DNA from: an uncultured Bacteroidales bacterium
GTDB taxonomy: Bacteria > Bacteroidota > Bacteroidia > Bacteroidales > UBA932
DNA length: 64,000 bases
NCBI GenBank assembly: GCA_900320185.1
Contig: ONRD01000005.1
Coordinates: 33,545-97,544, forward strand
Direction of reading: 5' to 3'
A program made the translations under genes and the position numbers. Shown here piece by piece: positions 35,861 to 48,497 of the stretch. The notes beneath the pieces were generated by a model. It was not told the DNA's origin. It saw nothing but the letters and a program-made list of their open reading frames with translations, and did no database searches. The first letter of the stretch is position 1; each line of letters starts with the position of its first letter.

Positions 35861-35882
35861 CCCGGGACAAACTTCAGTTCGC

Positions 35883-36983
35883 ATGACAGCATCCTCAAGA
35901 ATCATCAGGGCACTCCTTCCCGTTACGCTCATCGCATCCTCTATCATGGCCGGCAGCTGCAGTCCCGGCCTCACCTACTGCAACCCTGTAGTCAGGCACA
36001 ACTGTCCGGACCCGTCCCTTCTCGACAACAGGACCAGGGACGGCTTCTTCTATGCCTGCTCCACAAGATCCGGCGTAGGGGGAAAAAGCTACGACATTCC
36101 GGTCTACAGAAGCAAGGACCTTGTCAGCTGGGAACTCTGCGGAGCGGCTTTCCCCGAGGGGACGCGGCCGGTGTGGGAACCGGACGGTGCCCTGTGGGCG
36201 CCCGCCCTGAACTACATAGAAGGAAAATACGTACTCTACTACGCCCTTGGGGTCTGGGGGGACCATGACAGAAGCGCTTCCGGCGTCGCAGTGGCCGACT
36301 CCCCCACCGGACCCTTCACCGACCTGGGGATGATAGTGGGCATGGAAAACACAGGTGTCGGGAACTCGATCGACCCGGCGTTCTTCCAGGACTCCGACGG
36401 GAGGAAATACCTCTATTGGGGCAGCCTTGCCCACCCTACCGACCGTCAGGCGGGAAGGAAGTCGGGAATATTCGTGGTCGAACTATCAGACGACGGCTGC
36501 TCGGTCAAGGAAGGGTTTACGCCGGTCAAGGTCGCGGGGGACATGATGGAGGGGGTATATGTCCACAAGAGGGGACGCTACTACTATCTCTTCGCATCTG
36601 AGGGGAGCTGCTGCGTCAAGGAAAAGAGCACCTACCATGTGGTGGTAGGACGGTCAGAAAGCCCGCTCGGGCCCTTCACCAGCAAAAGCGGCATGCCCAT
36701 GACTGCCGGTCCCGAAGGGGTTTACGACGGAACCATACTCTGCAGGGACGCCGACTCCCTGTTCTGCGGCCCGGGCCACGGCTCGAGGATAGTCAAGGAC
36801 GGACGTGGAAGGGACTGGATGGCCTACCACGCTTTCTGGAAGGGAAATAGCTATAACGGGCGTTGCATGAACCTGGACAGGGTCTTCTGGACCAAGGACG
36901 GATGGCCCTTCTTCAAGGAAGGTGTTCCGTCGTCGTCGGCCCCCTCTCCGGTGTTCAGCAAGAGAAAGGCTTCACGGAAGTAA
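35883..36983 (+). CDS. GH43 family glycoside hydrolase
   Basis: A 366-residue secreted five-bladed propeller enzyme. The signal (ALLPVTLIASSIMAGSC) makes it a probable lipoprotein. GH43 features: YCNPVVRHNCPDPSLL with the catalytic-base Asp of CPDPS, WAPALNYIEGKYVLYYA, SIDPAFFQDSDGRKYLYWGS with the pKa-tuning Asp of SIDP, and MMEGVYV with the Glu acid. The family covers alpha-L-arabinofuranosidases, arabinanases and xylosidases; the CNPV and WEPDGALWAP pattern is nearest arabinan-type enzymes, which would remove pectin side chains. Its last 12 bases overlap the end of pyrF on the other strand. Confidence 0.88.
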   Translation: MTASSRIIRALLPVTLIASSIMAGSCSPGLTYCNPVVRHNCPDPSLLDNRTRDGFFYACSTRSGVGGKSYDIPVYRSKDLVSWELCGAAFPEGTRPVWEPDGALWAPALNYIEGKYVLYYALGVWGDHDRSASGVAVADSPTGPFTDLGMIVGMENTGVGNSIDPAFFQDSDGRKYLYWGSLAHPTDRQAGRKSGIFVVELSDDGCSVKEGFTPVKVAGDMMEGVYVHKRGRYYYLFASEGSCCVKEKSTYHVVVGRSESPLGPFTSKSGMPMTAGPEGVYDGTILCRDADSLFCGPGHGSRIVKDGRGRDWMAYHAFWKGNSYNGRCMNLDRVFWTKDGWPFFKEGVPSSSAPSPVFSKRKASRK

Positions 36984-37787
36984 AGGATATCTCGCAGTTG
37001 CCCCTGCCACAGATGCCGCGGCCTGGGCGAAATCTTCCCCGGAGGAAGCATACAGGACCGCACGCGAGGAGTTGACCAGAAGGCCTCCCTTGGCATTCGA
37101 TCCATTCGCTATCACTTCCCGGTCGCTTCCACCCTGGGCCCCGACACCGGGGACCAGGAAGAAGTTGTCAGGGCAGAAACTCCTGATTTCCTTGAGTTTG
37201 GCGGCCTTGGTCGCACCGACCACGAACATCATGTTCCCGGGAGTTGAAATCTCCATCATCTTCTCCATCACCACCCTGTAGAGCGGCTTCCCGTCTTTGA
37301 CTGCGGTCTGGAAGTCTGCGGAAGAAGGATTGGACGACAGGGCGACGACAATGGCGAACTTTCCCTTGTAGTCCAGGAATGGCAGCACGGTCTCGGTACC
37401 CATGTAGGGAGAAACGGTCACCGCATCGAAATCGAAAGTCTCGAAAAGGCTTCTGGCATACATCCTGGCCGTGTTGCCGATGTCGCCCCTCTTTGCATCG
37501 GCGATCAGGAACTGGCCGGGGCAGTTGTCCCTGATGTACCCTACGGTAAGGTCGAGGGCTTTCATGCCGTCAAGGCCGTAGGCCTCGTAGAATGCCAGGT
37601 TCGGCTTGTAGGCGACGCATCTTGGCGAAGTGGCATCCACGATGCGCCTGCCGAATTCAACCAGGGCCTCGGAGACGCTTCTACCCCTCCGGACGCATTC
37701 GGGTATGCGGGAGTAGTCAGGATCCAGGCCGACGCAGAGCATCGTACCTTTTTCCAGGATTGCGGAATAAAGCTGGTCTTCAGTCAT
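36972..37787 (-). CDS. pyrF: Orotidine 5'-phosphate decarboxylase PyrF
   Basis: A 271-residue OMP decarboxylase of the longer type 2 form, last step of UMP synthesis. LCVGLDPDYSRIP near the start, VAYKPNLAFYEAYG, and the active site IADAKRGDIGNTA with its Asp-Lys-Asp set are present, followed by PYMGTE and VPGVGAQGG for phosphate binding. It is the last gene of the minus-strand run; its start overlaps the M20 peptidase stop by eight bases, suggesting coupled translation. Confidence 0.96.
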   Translation of the reverse strand: MTEDQLYSAILEKGTMLCVGLDPDYSRIPECVRRGRSVSEALVEFGRRIVDATSPRCVAYKPNLAFYEAYGLDGMKALDLTVGYIRDNCPGQFLIADAKRGDIGNTARMYARSLFETFDFDAVTVSPYMGTETVLPFLDYKGKFAIVVALSSNPSSADFQTAVKDGKPLYRVVMEKMMEISTPGNMMFVVGATKAAKLKEIRSFCPDNFFLVPGVGAQGGSDREVIANGSNAKGGLLVNSSRAVLYASSGEDFAQAAASVAGATARYPLLP

Positions 37788-39144
37788 AATACTCGTAGAA
37801 CTTGACTATCGATTCCATCCCTGCATAGAACTGGCTGAGCAGGTAGCTCTCATTGGGAGAGTGGATGGTGTCCCTTTCAAGGCCGAATCCCATCAGCAGC
37901 GGATCCACTCCGAGTATCTTCTGCATGGCAGCGAGGACGGCGATGCTGCCGCCTCCGCGGCTCGGCACGGGCGTGATCCCATAGACTTCTTCCATAGCCT
38001 TTGAAGCGGCCTGAAAAGCCGGAGAGGATATCGGGATGAGGAAGCCCTCGCCTCCTTCGCATTCTTTCACCTCGACAGTGCAGTACTTGGGAGCGATCCG
38101 GAGGATATGCTTCTTGAAAAGCCTGGTTATCCTGGCGCTGTCCTGGTTGGGAACCAGCCGCATCGAGATCTTGGCATGGGCGGTGGAAGGCAGAACGGTC
38201 TTGGCGCCTTCGCCGGTGTAGCCGCCCCATATTCCGCAGACGTCCAGGCATGGCCTGATGCCTATCCTTTCCAGGGGCGTGTAGCCCTTCTCTCCCCTGA
38301 GCGCCCTGACCCCGACGGAAGCCATGAATTCCTTCCTGTCGAACGGAGCCCTTGAAAGCTCGGCCCTGTCCTTGCGGGACAGGGAGACCACGTCGTCGTA
38401 GAATCCCGGCACAGTCACCCTGCCGTCCTTGTCGATCAGGCTGGAGATGATGTCGCAGAGAGTCTGGATGGGGTTGGCCACAGCCCCGCCGTAATGGCCG
38501 GAATGAAGGTCCTTGTCAGGGCCTGTTACAGTCACTTCAAGATATGCGAGTCCCCGCATGCCGCAATTGATCGAAGGGACCTTCTCGGAGATCATCGTCG
38601 TGTCCGAGACAAGCACGACGTCCGACTTCAGGAGTGCCTTGTGCTCCCTGACCCACTTCGGGAGGGAGGGACTGCCGATCTCTTCCTCTCCTTCAAAGAT
38701 GAATTTCACATTGTGGCGAAGCTTGCCGGACCTCACCAGATATTCAAAGGCCTTGATGTGCATGAACAACTGTCCCTTGTCATCATTCGCCCCCCTTGCA
38801 TAGATGGCGTCCCTTCCGCCCGGGTCCTTCCTGACGACAGGCTCGAAAGGATCCGAATCCCACTTTTCCAGGGGCTCCGGCGGCTGGACATCGTAGTGGC
38901 CGTAGACCAGGACGGTCTTCAGGGAGGGATCGACGGACTTGCTCGCGAAAACTACGGGATTACCATCGCTCGGGCTGACCTCGACATGGTCGGCACCGGC
39001 TTCGGCGAGGAGGGCGGCAAGTCTTTCCGCACACCTCTCCATGTCGGGTTTATGCTCAGGCTTCGCGCTCACGGAAGGAATCCTGAGCAAGGAGAACAGT
39101 TCGCCAAGGAACCTGTCCCTGTTGTCCATGATGTACTGTTTCAT
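37780..39144 (-). CDS. M20 family metallodipeptidase
   Basis: A 454-residue cytoplasmic dipeptidase of the M20 family (carnosinase/CNDP-like). Zinc-site motifs: VYGHYDVQPP, the bridging Asp in ARGANDDKGQL, FEGEEEIGSPSLP with the catalytic Glu, and a late FGLERDTIHSPNE His. The dimerisation domain (about 210-350) has HSGHYGGAVANP. There is no signal peptide. It sits 11 bases after clpX and overlaps pyrF, in a run of housekeeping genes; no special link to either is apparent. Confidence 0.92.
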   Translation of the reverse strand: MKQYIMDNRDRFLGELFSLLRIPSVSAKPEHKPDMERCAERLAALLAEAGADHVEVSPSDGNPVVFASKSVDPSLKTVLVYGHYDVQPPEPLEKWDSDPFEPVVRKDPGGRDAIYARGANDDKGQLFMHIKAFEYLVRSGKLRHNVKFIFEGEEEIGSPSLPKWVREHKALLKSDVVLVSDTTMISEKVPSINCGMRGLAYLEVTVTGPDKDLHSGHYGGAVANPIQTLCDIISSLIDKDGRVTVPGFYDDVVSLSRKDRAELSRAPFDRKEFMASVGVRALRGEKGYTPLERIGIRPCLDVCGIWGGYTGEGAKTVLPSTAHAKISMRLVPNQDSARITRLFKKHILRIAPKYCTVEVKECEGGEGFLIPISSPAFQAASKAMEEVYGITPVPSRGGGSIAVLAAMQKILGVDPLLMGFGLERDTIHSPNESYLLSQFYAGMESIVKFYEYYD

Positions 39145-39155
39145 CTTTATGGAGA

Positions 39156-40388
39156 TTAAAGGCTGTCAGAGAGTTTTTCCCTGGCGTAGTCCAAAGTCAC
39201 GTTGAATGTCTTCTTCCTGGAAGAAGGAGCCTCGTACATGGCATCGTCGAATATCCGCTCGCAGATGGAACGGAGTCCCCTTGCGCCGAGCTTGTTCTTG
39301 ATCGCCGTGTCCACGATCAGCTCCTTCACTCCTTCACCTATCGAAAGCTTCATCCCGTCCATCTCGAAAAGTTTGGCGTACTGTTTCAGGATGGCGTTGC
39401 GGGGCTCGGTGAGGATGCGGAGCAAGGCGTCCCTGTCGAGGGCGTCCAGATAGGTTATGACAGGCAGCCTTCCGATGATCTCGGGGATGAGTCCGTAGGA
39501 CCTCATGTCCTGGGCGTCCACGTACCTGAGGAGATTGGCCTTGTCGAATTTCCTGGTCCGGGAGGCCCCGAACCCTATCACCTGCGTGTTGAGACGCTGG
39601 GCGATACTGCGCTCGATGCCTTCAAAGGCCCCGCCGCAGATGAAGAGGATATTCTTGGTGTCCACATGGATGAATTCCTGCTCGGGATGCTTGCGGCCGC
39701 CCTTTGGGGGCACGTTTATCACGTTCCCTTCAAGGAGTTTGAGCAATGCCTGCTGGACACCTTCGCCGGACACGTCACGGGTGATGGAGGGATTGTCTCC
39801 CTTGCGGGCGATCTTGTCTATCTCGTCGATGAAGACTATTCCCCTCTCGGCCTTCTTCACATTGAAGTCGGCCTCCTGCAGCAGGCGGGTAAGGATACTC
39901 TCCACGTCTTCTCCGACATAGCCGGCCTCGGTCAGGACCGTAGCATCCACGATCGTGAACGGGACATCCAGCAACTTGGCAATGGTCCTTGCAAGCAGGG
40001 TCTTGCCGGTCCCGGTGGGTCCGACAAGAAGGATGTTCGACTTCTCGAGCTCGACTCCGTCGTCCGGGGATTCCCCCAGGTTGTGGTCGATCCTCTTGTA
40101 ATGGTTGTAGACAGCCACGGAAAGCATCTTCTTGGCCCTGTCCTGCCCGATCACATATTCATCAAGGAAGGCCTTGATGTCCTTGGGTTTCTTCAGGTTG
40201 CCCAGCTTTCCGAGCGGTTCGCTTTCCCTGACGGAGTTGATGGCATCCACGAGATAATCATGCGCGAGGGAGACACAGTCGCTGCAGATGAACCCTTCTA
40301 CTCCCTGAAGCAGGAAGGGCACGTCTTTCTCGGCTCTTCCACAGAACATGCAATGCCTTGGAGAGCCTGTTTTCTTTCCGCCCGGCAT
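39156..40388 (-). CDS. clpX: ATP-dependent protease subunit ClpX
   Basis: A 410-residue AAA+ unfoldase that feeds proteins to ClpP. ATG 40388 gives [20 protein letters not shown]; the frame runs upstream into clpP but has no better start. A zinc-binding domain with Cys13, 16, 35 and 38 leads, then Walker A GPTGTGKT, Walker [10 protein letters not shown], the pore loop GYVGED and sensor 2 GARGLRS. It starts one base after the clpP stop, the common clpP-clpX pair. Confidence 0.98.
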   Translation of the reverse strand: MPGGKKTGSPRHCMFCGRAEKDVPFLLQGVEGFICSDCVSLAHDYLVDAINSVRESEPLGKLGNLKKPKDIKAFLDEYVIGQDRAKKMLSVAVYNHYKRIDHNLGESPDDGVELEKSNILLVGPTGTGKTLLARTIAKLLDVPFTIVDATVLTEAGYVGEDVESILTRLLQEADFNVKKAERGIVFIDEIDKIARKGDNPSITRDVSGEGVQQALLKLLEGNVINVPPKGGRKHPEQEFIHVDTKNILFICGGAFEGIERSIAQRLNTQVIGFGASRTRKFDKANLLRYVDAQDMRSYGLIPEIIGRLPVITYLDALDRDALLRILTEPRNAILKQYAKLFEMDGMKLSIGEGVKELIVDTAIKNKLGARGLRSICERIFDDAMYEAPSSRKKTFNVTLDYAREKLSDSL

Positions 40389-40389
40389 C

Positions 40390-41061
40390 TTACTTTTTCT
40401 TCTTTGTAAGGATTTCGTCGACCATTCCATAATCCAGGGCTTCCCTGGAAGTCATCCAGTAGTCCCTGTCTCCGTCGGCGGCGACCTTTTCGTAAGGCTG
40501 GCCCGAGTGCTCGGCTATTATGCTGAACAGCTCCGTACGGGTCTTCTCGATCTCCTTGGCAGCGATCATGATGTCGGAAGCCTGTCCCTGGGCACCTCCG
40601 AGGGGCTGATGGATCAGTACCCTGGAATGAGGGAGGCAGGAGCGCTTCCCTTTCTCTCCGGCGACGAGGAGGACCGACCCCATGGAGGCGGCCATACCGG
40701 TGCAGATGGTGGCCACATCGGGTTCCACCAACTGCATGGTGTCGTAGATTGCAAGGCCGGAAGTGACCTGTCCTCCCGGTGTGTTGAGATACAGGGAGAT
40801 GTCGGCTGAAGAATCCGTCGAAGCAAGGAAAAGGAGCTGGGCCTGGATGATGTTGGCCACATCGTCGTCGATAGGCACTCCCAGGAATATGATCCTGTCC
40901 ATCATCAGGCGGCTGAAAACGTCCATCGAAGCGACATTGAGCTGCCGCTCCTCGATGATCTGCGGATTGATGTAGGCGTCTGTCGCCCTACGATAGCGGT
41001 CAAGGGTCATGGAACTAAGTCCAAGACCCTTGGTCGCGAATTTATTGAATTCGTCTTTCAT
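40390..41061 (-). CDS. clpP: ATP-dependent protease subunit ClpP
   Basis: A 223-residue ClpP with the full catalytic triad: Ser126 in GMAASMGS, His151 in LIHQPLGG and Asp200 in GDRDYW. The N-terminal extension of about 35 residues ([20 protein letters not shown]) is longer than in E. coli and fits Bacteroidetes Clp[21 protein letters not shown] marks the family. It lies between trigger factor and clpX, the usual tig-clpP-clpX order. Confidence 0.98.
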   Translation of the reverse strand: MKDEFNKFATKGLGLSSMTLDRYRRATDAYINPQIIEERQLNVASMDVFSRLMMDRIIFLGVPIDDDVANIIQAQLLFLASTDSSADISLYLNTPGGQVTSGLAIYDTMQLVEPDVATICTGMAASMGSVLLVAGEKGKRSCLPHSRVLIHQPLGGAQGQASDIMIAAKEIEKTRTELFSIIAEHSGQPYEKVAADGDRDYWMTSREALDYGMVDEILTKKKK

Positions 41062-41084
41062 GCGATAGTATTTTTACTTGAAGG

Positions 41085-41104
41085 AAAAACACGTCCCGCG
41101 GACG
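41085..41104 (-). terminator. Small hairpin after tig
   Basis: A 5-bp stem (41092-41096 with 41100-41104) with a three-base loop is followed on the minus strand by TGTTTTT. It may end or reduce transcription between tig and clpP. Confidence 0.4.
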
Positions 41105-41106
41105 GG

Positions 41107-42423
41107 CTACTTAAGGTCGCGGAAAGCAGTTTCCGAGATCTCTTTCTCCTCGAGGGTGACGACTTCCTTGACGGCAGCAATCACCTTCTCGTTTTCCACG
41201 TTCTCGGCAAGGTCGCGGACGCGGCGCTCGTCATGCAGCATCTCATTGGCGGCATCCACGAGGATCTGCTCGGGGACATTGCCCATCCCATACATGGCAT
41301 ACTGGTAGGCGGCATAGGCCTTGGCGGCTTCATGGATGTCCTTATCCTCGACCTTCAGGTCAAGCTTCTTCATCAGGGAGCCCCTCACAAGCTGCCAGCG
41401 GAAGTCGGCGAGGAATCCGTCAAACTCCTTCTCGATGTCTTCCTTGGTGTATTTTTCGGAATTGTTCTCCAGAAGCCACCTCTTGAGGAAAGCCTCGGGG
41501 ACCTTGACCCCTGCCTTGTCGACGAGGTAATTCCTCAAATCCCTCGAAAGACGATAGTCGGACTCCTGCCTGTAATTGTTCTCAAGCCTTTCGGCCACCT
41601 TGGCATCGAACTCTTCCGGAGTCTTCACGACGTCCTTGCCGAAAATCTTGTCATAAGTCTCCTGGGACTCTTCAGCAGGGACGAAGGTCTTGGCATTCAC
41701 TATTGTAGCGTTCCAGACAGGATCCAGACCTGCGAGCTCGTCTTTCTTGAGTCTCAGCATCGACGCCCTGTCGGTCTCGTTGGTGAAGGTAGCGGCAACA
41801 TCCACGTCGAAGCTGTCGCCGGCCTTGGAGCCAAGGAACTTCTCCCTTGCCTCACCTTCTACCTTGTCGATGGAGACATAGGCACCTTCCACGGTCTTCC
41901 CCTCCTGCTTGAAATCCACGATCACATAGTCATTCTCTCCGGCAGACTCAGTCTCCTGGAAATCTCCATACTGGTTCAGGAGGTTCTTCTTCATCGCGTC
42001 GCGAGCCTCGTCGGTAGGTTTGATGCGGTAGAGGGTCAACTTGTCGGCGGAAGTCACGTCCAGGTTGATTTCCGGGGAAAGGCCGATGTCGAACTTGAAT
42101 TCCATGTCGGCCCCGTCCTTCCACTCTATTTCTTTCTGGGATTCGCTGGCCAGAGGCTCACCGAGTATATGGAGGTCATTGTCCTTGATGAACTTGTCAA
42201 GCTGCTCGGAGAGGACGCTGTTGACGGCCTCGACAAGCGCCTGGTCTCCGTAAACTCTTTTCACGAGCTGAGCAGGAACCATTCCCTTGCGGAATCCCTT
42301 GAAGTCGGCATTCCTCCTGTAGGCGGCGAGTCTTTTCTTTTCCTGCTCAGCGTAATCATCTCCCTTGAGGGCGATCGTCAATTCAATGTTAAGGTCATCG
42401 ACCTGGTTCTTTGTTATTTCCAT
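41107..42423 (-). CDS. tig: Trigger factor
   Basis: A 438-residue ribosome-bound chaperone with peptidyl-prolyl isomerase activity. The ribosome-docking signature FKGFRKGMVP is at about 42-51. The middle isomerase domain (about 150-235) is weakly conserved, as usual in Bacteroidetes, and a helical C-terminal domain follows. It starts nine bases after the HD phosphohydrolase stop, so the two are likely cotranscribed, and precedes clpP. Confidence 0.95.
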   Translation of the reverse strand: MEITKNQVDDLNIELTIALKGDDYAEQEKKRLAAYRRNADFKGFRKGMVPAQLVKRVYGDQALVEAVNSVLSEQLDKFIKDNDLHILGEPLASESQKEIEWKDGADMEFKFDIGLSPEINLDVTSADKLTLYRIKPTDEARDAMKKNLLNQYGDFQETESAGENDYVIVDFKQEGKTVEGAYVSIDKVEGEAREKFLGSKAGDSFDVDVAATFTNETDRASMLRLKKDELAGLDPVWNATIVNAKTFVPAEESQETYDKIFGKDVVKTPEEFDAKVAERLENNYRQESDYRLSRDLRNYLVDKAGVKVPEAFLKRWLLENNSEKYTKEDIEKEFDGFLADFRWQLVRGSLMKKLDLKVEDKDIHEAAKAYAAYQYAMYGMGNVPEQILVDAANEMLHDERRVRDLAENVENEKVIAAVKEVVTLEEKEISETAFRDLK

Positions 42424-42432
42424 AATGTTATC

Positions 42433-44517
42433 CTATTGTTTTGTTTTTTCGGTTTCACCGTTGCGTTCCCCGGGATAGACTATCCGCTCGTGATAGATCT
42501 GGCCGAGGTAGTTCTTGAGCACCTGCTTCACGGTGTTCAGCTGCTTGATTGAAATGTCCGCTTCGTCGAACTGCCCGGCCTTCATCTTGCCGGCGACGAT
42601 GCTTTCGACAAAGGCGGAGAAAGTCTCCGGGGAATTGTCCTTGAGCGTCCTCGAGGCTGCCTCAACGCTGTCGCAGACCATGAGGATGAGCTGTTCCTTG
42701 GTAGAAGGTTTCTTGCCTTTGTAGTAGAAGTCTTCGGCGGCTGCGGGATCTCCGCCAGAATCTAAGTACTGCTTGTAGAAATAGGCAGTATTCGATGTCC
42801 CGTGGTGGGTCAGGATGAAGTCCCGTACGATCCCGGGGAGATTGTACTGGTCTGCAAGTGCGAGTCCGTCGGCCACATGGTTTATGATGGCGACCGCACT
42901 CTCGCGCGGCGACAGGCCGCTGTGGAAGTGTTTCCCGGCCGGCGCAAGGCTCTCGTTCTCTATGAAGCACAAGGGGTTCTTCATCTTGCCGATGTCATGG
43001 TAGAGGGCACCTGCCCTGACAAGGAGGGTGTTCGCACCGATGGCCCTTGCCGCAGCGTCGGCCATGTTCATGACCTGCAGCGAATGCTGGAAGGTCCCGG
43101 GAGCCTTGTGCTCCAGGTCCCTCAGGAGGTCGTTGTTCGTGTCGCAGAGTTCCCTCAGACGGGAAGCCGACAGGAGATTGAACAACTTTTCGAACAGATA
43201 GATCAGAGGATACCCGGCTACCGTCAGCATCGAGCCCAGGAAGAGCATCAGGACGGCCATGTAGGGGTCGTCGTTCACCATGTCCACAAGCCTGAAGCCA
43301 AAATATGTCACTACAAGGCTGACGAAGACGATGCCCGCATTGATGAACTGTTTCCAACCCCGGTTGAAGTACTTGAACATGAAGACCGACACCATGCTCG
43401 CCACGCAGAACATCACGTAAAGCACTATCCCGTTGTTGGCGAATATGAGCATCGGCAGGAACGAGACAAAGCAGACCGGCATGATCACCTTGTTCTTGAA
43501 GAAAGCCTCCAGGTACAGGGCGATGAGGGTGAACGGGACAAGGTACATGAATCTCGGGGCGAACCTGTTCATCAGAAGGGTCAGGGCCGTGGAGATGAAG
43601 AATATGAAGACGAGATAGAGGTAGCGGTTATACTCCCCCAGCAGGTTCTTTGCGACGAAATAGACTGTCAGGAAGAACAGGAGCACGATCACAAGGGCGA
43701 TCAAGGCGTTCCCGAGCCAGAACAGGACGCGCGGGCCGGCATAGCCCATGCTGTTCTCATATTCAGCCTTGTAGGAGTCGAGCATCTGGGCGACTTCCGA
43801 AGTCACCATCTCTCCGGAGGAGACGATGAGCTCGCCGGCGCTGACGAATCCCTGGGTCGTGGATACCTGCTGGCCGGACTCTGACTTGACCAGTTCTGTC
43901 GTCTTGGCATCGTACTCGAGGTTGGGAGCTATGAAGTCGTAGATCCCGGCATTGCGGAGCAAGGAATCCACATTGACATGGGAACGCGACCGTGCAGTGA
44001 CGTCGGCAAGGAGCTTCGCCTTCGCCTCGGACTCGAGGAAGACCTCCGTCACCGGTTTCTTGACGGCCCTCTTGTCCTTCTGGACGTACATCACCGCACC
44101 TGAGACATCCTTTTCGCCCTTGTCCAGCTTTACTCCCTCGTCCGGGACCACCCCGGTCTCGTAAATGCCTTCGAGAGAAGCCAGGACCACCGGCAACAAT
44201 GAAGGATATCCGCCGAGGTCGGCTTCCGAAGCGCCTTTGACCATGTTGTCCACCACGTCCTGCCTGAAACGATAGTATGGCACCGTGCTCGTGTTGGTCC
44301 GGCTCCTTTCCTCCCTGAGCTGTTCCTCGGTCTTGAGGATCGGGAAGTCGAACTGGGCGACCAGGTTCTCGTGATGCCACTGCGAGCCTTTCCGGTAATC
44401 GTAGCTGAACTTCGCGTTCCTGGGGAAAAGGAGCAGAAGCACTGCGAACAGCAGCGCCAGCGGCCAGATGACCCGGTAGCCGTCAGGGACGTTCGGTCTT
44501 TTAAGCTTCAAATCCAT
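42433..44517 (-). CDS. 7TM-HD phosphohydrolase (PgpH-like)
   Basis: A 694-residue membrane protein of the 7TM-HD family. One helix near the start (about 16-31), a large outside domain (about 40-260), then a cluster of membrane helices (about 262-445), and a cytoplasmic HD domain (about 455-670). HD residues are His478 (TFQHS), His507-Asp508 (ALYHDIGKMKNP) and later INHVADGL and LTHHGT. Family members in Firmicutes degrade cyclic di-AMP. The same role is likely here but not shown. It sits between gyrB and tig. Confidence 0.9.
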   Translation of the reverse strand: MDLKLKRPNVPDGYRVIWPLALLFAVLLLLFPRNAKFSYDYRKGSQWHHENLVAQFDFPILKTEEQLREERSRTNTSTVPYYRFRQDVVDNMVKGASEADLGGYPSLLPVVLASLEGIYETGVVPDEGVKLDKGEKDVSGAVMYVQKDKRAVKKPVTEVFLESEAKAKLLADVTARSRSHVNVDSLLRNAGIYDFIAPNLEYDAKTTELVKSESGQQVSTTQGFVSAGELIVSSGEMVTSEVAQMLDSYKAEYENSMGYAGPRVLFWLGNALIALVIVLLFFLTVYFVAKNLLGEYNRYLYLVFIFFISTALTLLMNRFAPRFMYLVPFTLIALYLEAFFKNKVIMPVCFVSFLPMLIFANNGIVLYVMFCVASMVSVFMFKYFNRGWKQFINAGIVFVSLVVTYFGFRLVDMVNDDPYMAVLMLFLGSMLTVAGYPLIYLFEKLFNLLSASRLRELCDTNNDLLRDLEHKAPGTFQHSLQVMNMADAAARAIGANTLLVRAGALYHDIGKMKNPLCFIENESLAPAGKHFHSGLSPRESAVAIINHVADGLALADQYNLPGIVRDFILTHHGTSNTAYFYKQYLDSGGDPAAAEDFYYKGKKPSTKEQLILMVCDSVEAASRTLKDNSPETFSAFVESIVAGKMKAGQFDEADISIKQLNTVKQVLKNYLGQIYHERIVYPGERNGETEKTKQ

Positions 44518-44537
44518 TTCTGTCGAAAGCCGCAGGA

Positions 44538-44559
44538 AGCCAGCCCGGCGGGGCTGGCT
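44538..44559 (-). terminator. Stem-loop after gyrB
   Basis: A perfect 9-bp stem AGCCAGCCC/GGGCTGGCT with a GGCG loop lies between the gyrB stop and the HD gene. No T run follows, so it could be a weak terminator or an mRNA-stabilising hairpin. Confidence 0.45.
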
Positions 44560-44564
44560 CCATC

Positions 44565-48495
<3,931 letters not shown>

Positions 48496-48497
48496 CG

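Noticed and set aside
41233-42552. 439-codon plus-strand frame
   Set aside because: Shadow of trigger factor and the end of the HD gene.
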